A stretch of 64,000 nt of DNA, from positions 62,675 to 126,674 of the forward strand of contig JAHFCE010000004.1 in the NCBI GenBank assembly GCA_023249675.1, read 5' to 3'. Origin of the DNA: Elusimicrobiota bacterium (GTDB taxonomy: Bacteria; Elusimicrobiota; Elusimicrobia; UBA1565; UBA9628). Shown here piece by piece: positions 63,149-64,000 of the stretch. Each line of letters begins with the position of its first letter. Position 1 is the first letter of the stretch. Under the pieces are notes generated by a model that worked only from the letters and a program-made list of their open reading frames with translations, had not been told where the DNA came from and did no database searches. Both the position numbers and the translations under genes were made by a program.

Positions 63149-63493
63149 TTACGCGACAGCCAACGCCCGGCGCTTCGCGGGTTTAAACTCAACTTCGACG
63201 ATGTATCCGAGCGCGGCCGCCACGCGCTGCACCGTCCGCAGCGTCAGACTGTTCTCCCCTTTTTCGATTCGCGAAACGGCGTTCTGCGCCATTCCGGCCC
63301 TGTTCGCCAGTTGCTTCTGTGTCATGTGGCGTTTCTCGCGCAGCTCATGCATCTTTTCCGCGATCACCGCTTCGAGATAATGCGCCTCGAAGGCCTCGCG
63401 GAACTTGTGGTCTTTCAGGTCCCTCTGTAGACCGGCGCGCAGCGTCTCCGCACCCGCCAACAGATTCCTCGCGGAACCATTTTCCTTGCTCAT
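63149..63493 (-). CDS. higA: XRE-family antitoxin (HigA-like)
   Basis: 114 residues from ATG 63493, with a GGGGAG ribosome site about 6 nt upstream. The C-terminal part has the helix-turn-helix MTQKQLANRAGMAQNAVSRIE-type region (QLANRAG, AVSRIEKGENSLT), then LRTVQRVAAALGY. It is the expected antitoxin/repressor of the upstream truncated toxin and probably binds the 12-bp inverted repeat at 63738-63771. Confidence 0.85.
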   Translation of the reverse strand: MSKENGSARNLLAGAETLRAGLQRDLKDHKFREAFEAHYLEAVIAEKMHELREKRHMTQKQLANRAGMAQNAVSRIEKGENSLTLRTVQRVAAALGYIVEVEFKPAKRRALAVA

Positions 63494-63538
63494 GGTCACT
63501 CCCCTCGCAATCATTTCGAGTGCTCGTCGTTGCGTCTG

Positions 63539-63694
63539 TTATTGATTCTGAGCTAAATAGTCGTGATGGAATCGTTCGGCACGGGCGATCTCCCGTTCAG
63601 GGATCGCATTGTCTTTCTTTAGGAAGCCGTGGGTTAAAATAATTTTGCGCAAGAGGCAGTCCTTCGCATCTTTGCTGAGGACGACTTCGTACAT
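63539..63694 (-). pseudogene. Truncated HigB/Gp49-family toxin
   Basis: 51 residues from ATG 63694, with a GAGGGGG ribosome site 8 nt upstream. ILTHGFLKKDNAIPEREIARAERFHHDYL matches the C-terminal part of HigB/phage Gp49-like toxins (LHGFxKKxxxxPxxEIxxAxxRxxDY), which are normally about 100-115 residues; the N-terminal half is missing. It is thus probably inactive. It lies directly between an intact operator-promoter and the antitoxin. Confidence 0.6.
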
Positions 63695-63737
63695 GGTTGC
63701 GGCCCCCTCGGTGCCCGTCTTTCGCGTCACCCCCTTG

Positions 63738-63777
63738 TATCATATATTTATTATATCACAAATATATGATATGTCAA
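63738..63777 (-). promoter_or_regulatory. Promoter-operator of the HigBA-like locus
   Basis: Minus-strand TTGACA (63772-63777), 16 nt, TATAAT (63750-63755), both perfect. A perfect 12-bp inverted repeat (63738-63749 / 63760-63771, 10-nt spacer) covers the -10 and spacer, the expected repressor site. Confidence 0.8.
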
Positions 63778-63845
63778 TGGGCCGAATCAGCTGGAAGGGA
63801 TGGCTTATTTGTATATCGGCCCTTCTACTCCCCATATCTCCATAA

Positions 63846-64000
63846 CTACCAGACGATCGAGACCCTCAAATAGTTCCCTCCTCCATTGTTCCCGGGGTGA
63901 GGAAAGAGTGGGTCTTCTGGTCCCGCCTTCGGGGACAAAAGAAGGGGGAAGGCTGGGTCCTCCGACCCCTGCGCCGCAGCCGGCCGGGCGTTACACTCGA
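63846..64000 (-). CDS. C-terminal end of an unidentified protein, 5' part outside window
   Basis: The minus strand is open from the window edge to TAG at 63846-63848 (51 codons). The encoded tail is rich in Pro, Gly and Asn (GSEDPAFPLLLSPKAGPE, then GNNGGGNYLRVSIVW), like a secreted or surface-protein C-terminus. No family recognised and the reading may be fortuitous. Between 63778 and 63845 I see nothing else. Confidence 0.35.
   Translation of the reverse strand, partial: ECNARPAAAQGSEDPAFPLLLSPKAGPEDPLFPHPGNNGGGNYLRVSIVW

Noticed and set aside
63860-63930. Resemblance to RNase P RNA (GAGGAAAG)
   Set aside because: Only eight bases match; the surrounding conserved regions are absent and the opposite strand reads as a protein tail.

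Overview
The window is GC-rich, densely coding bacterial chromosome with many 1-4 nt gene overlaps. A diderm cell plan is suggested by a periplasmic MsrB-MsrA fusion with CcdA and a TlpA-like thioredoxin, an OmpA-type lipoprotein, GT9 (heptosyltransferase-family) and Wzx-like genes, and Mip-like and Deg-type secreted proteins. No rRNA, tRNA or ribosomal protein gene is present, so the taxon cannot be fixed from the sequence; a deep-branching diderm such as Elusimicrobiota is only a guess. No CRISPR array, insertion sequence or prophage was seen.

Positions 1-26.7 kb are a surface-polysaccharide region in several transcription units. A partial epimerase diverges from a radical SAM protein and an RmlD-like reductase. 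A minus-strand run of ten tightly packed genes (12794 down to 2590) encodes four SDR-type sugar enzymes, a domain-swapped HldE-like nucleotidyltransferase-kinase, a split transketolase, a zinc alcohol dehydrogenase, a HAD-phosphotransferase fusion and a methyltransferase; this looks like a pathway to an unusual activated sugar. Next come a GT2 and a Wzx-like flippase, a GT9 and FkbM methyltransferase pair, then a plus-strand run of an Spx/ArsC-like protein, three GT-C membrane glycosyltransferases, a DPM1-like GT2, a WecA/TagO-like initiating transferase, a UDP-galactopyranose mutase-like flavoprotein and a DnaQ-like exonuclease.

Positions 26.7-42.4 kb are mostly housekeeping: queC-queE behind a structured leader, a YwiC-like membrane protein, malic enzyme, an FprA-type reductase, mutS-mutL, ccdA-tlpA divergent from msrBA, a VapBC-type module, fumC with an orphan histidine kinase core, and a cold-shock gene with a clear terminator. 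A probable small RNA gene lies between the reductase and mutL. Positions 42.4-64 kb hold a degenerate TrpC-like protein with an EVE-domain protein, a TPR receptor-like Ser/Thr kinase, a sarcosine-oxidase-like flavoenzyme with LysR and a predicted heme-oxygenase-like diiron enzyme, hicBA, aconitase, an OmpA lipoprotein, an FKBP isomerase, an MFS transporter, endonuclease I, a DEAD-box helicase, a RluE-like pseudouridine synthase, a DEG9-like protease, a frameshifted secreted protein, small zinc and DUF proteins, and a HigBA-like locus whose toxin is truncated although its promoter-operator is intact.

At least 16 genes that begin transcription units have a recognisable -10 element ending only 6-9 nt before the start codon, several with a -35 hexamer exactly 17 nt further upstream. 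Leaderless mRNA therefore appears to be common here, while genes inside operons mostly rely on overlapping stop/start codons. Functions are read from motifs and remembered family patterns; no database search was run.
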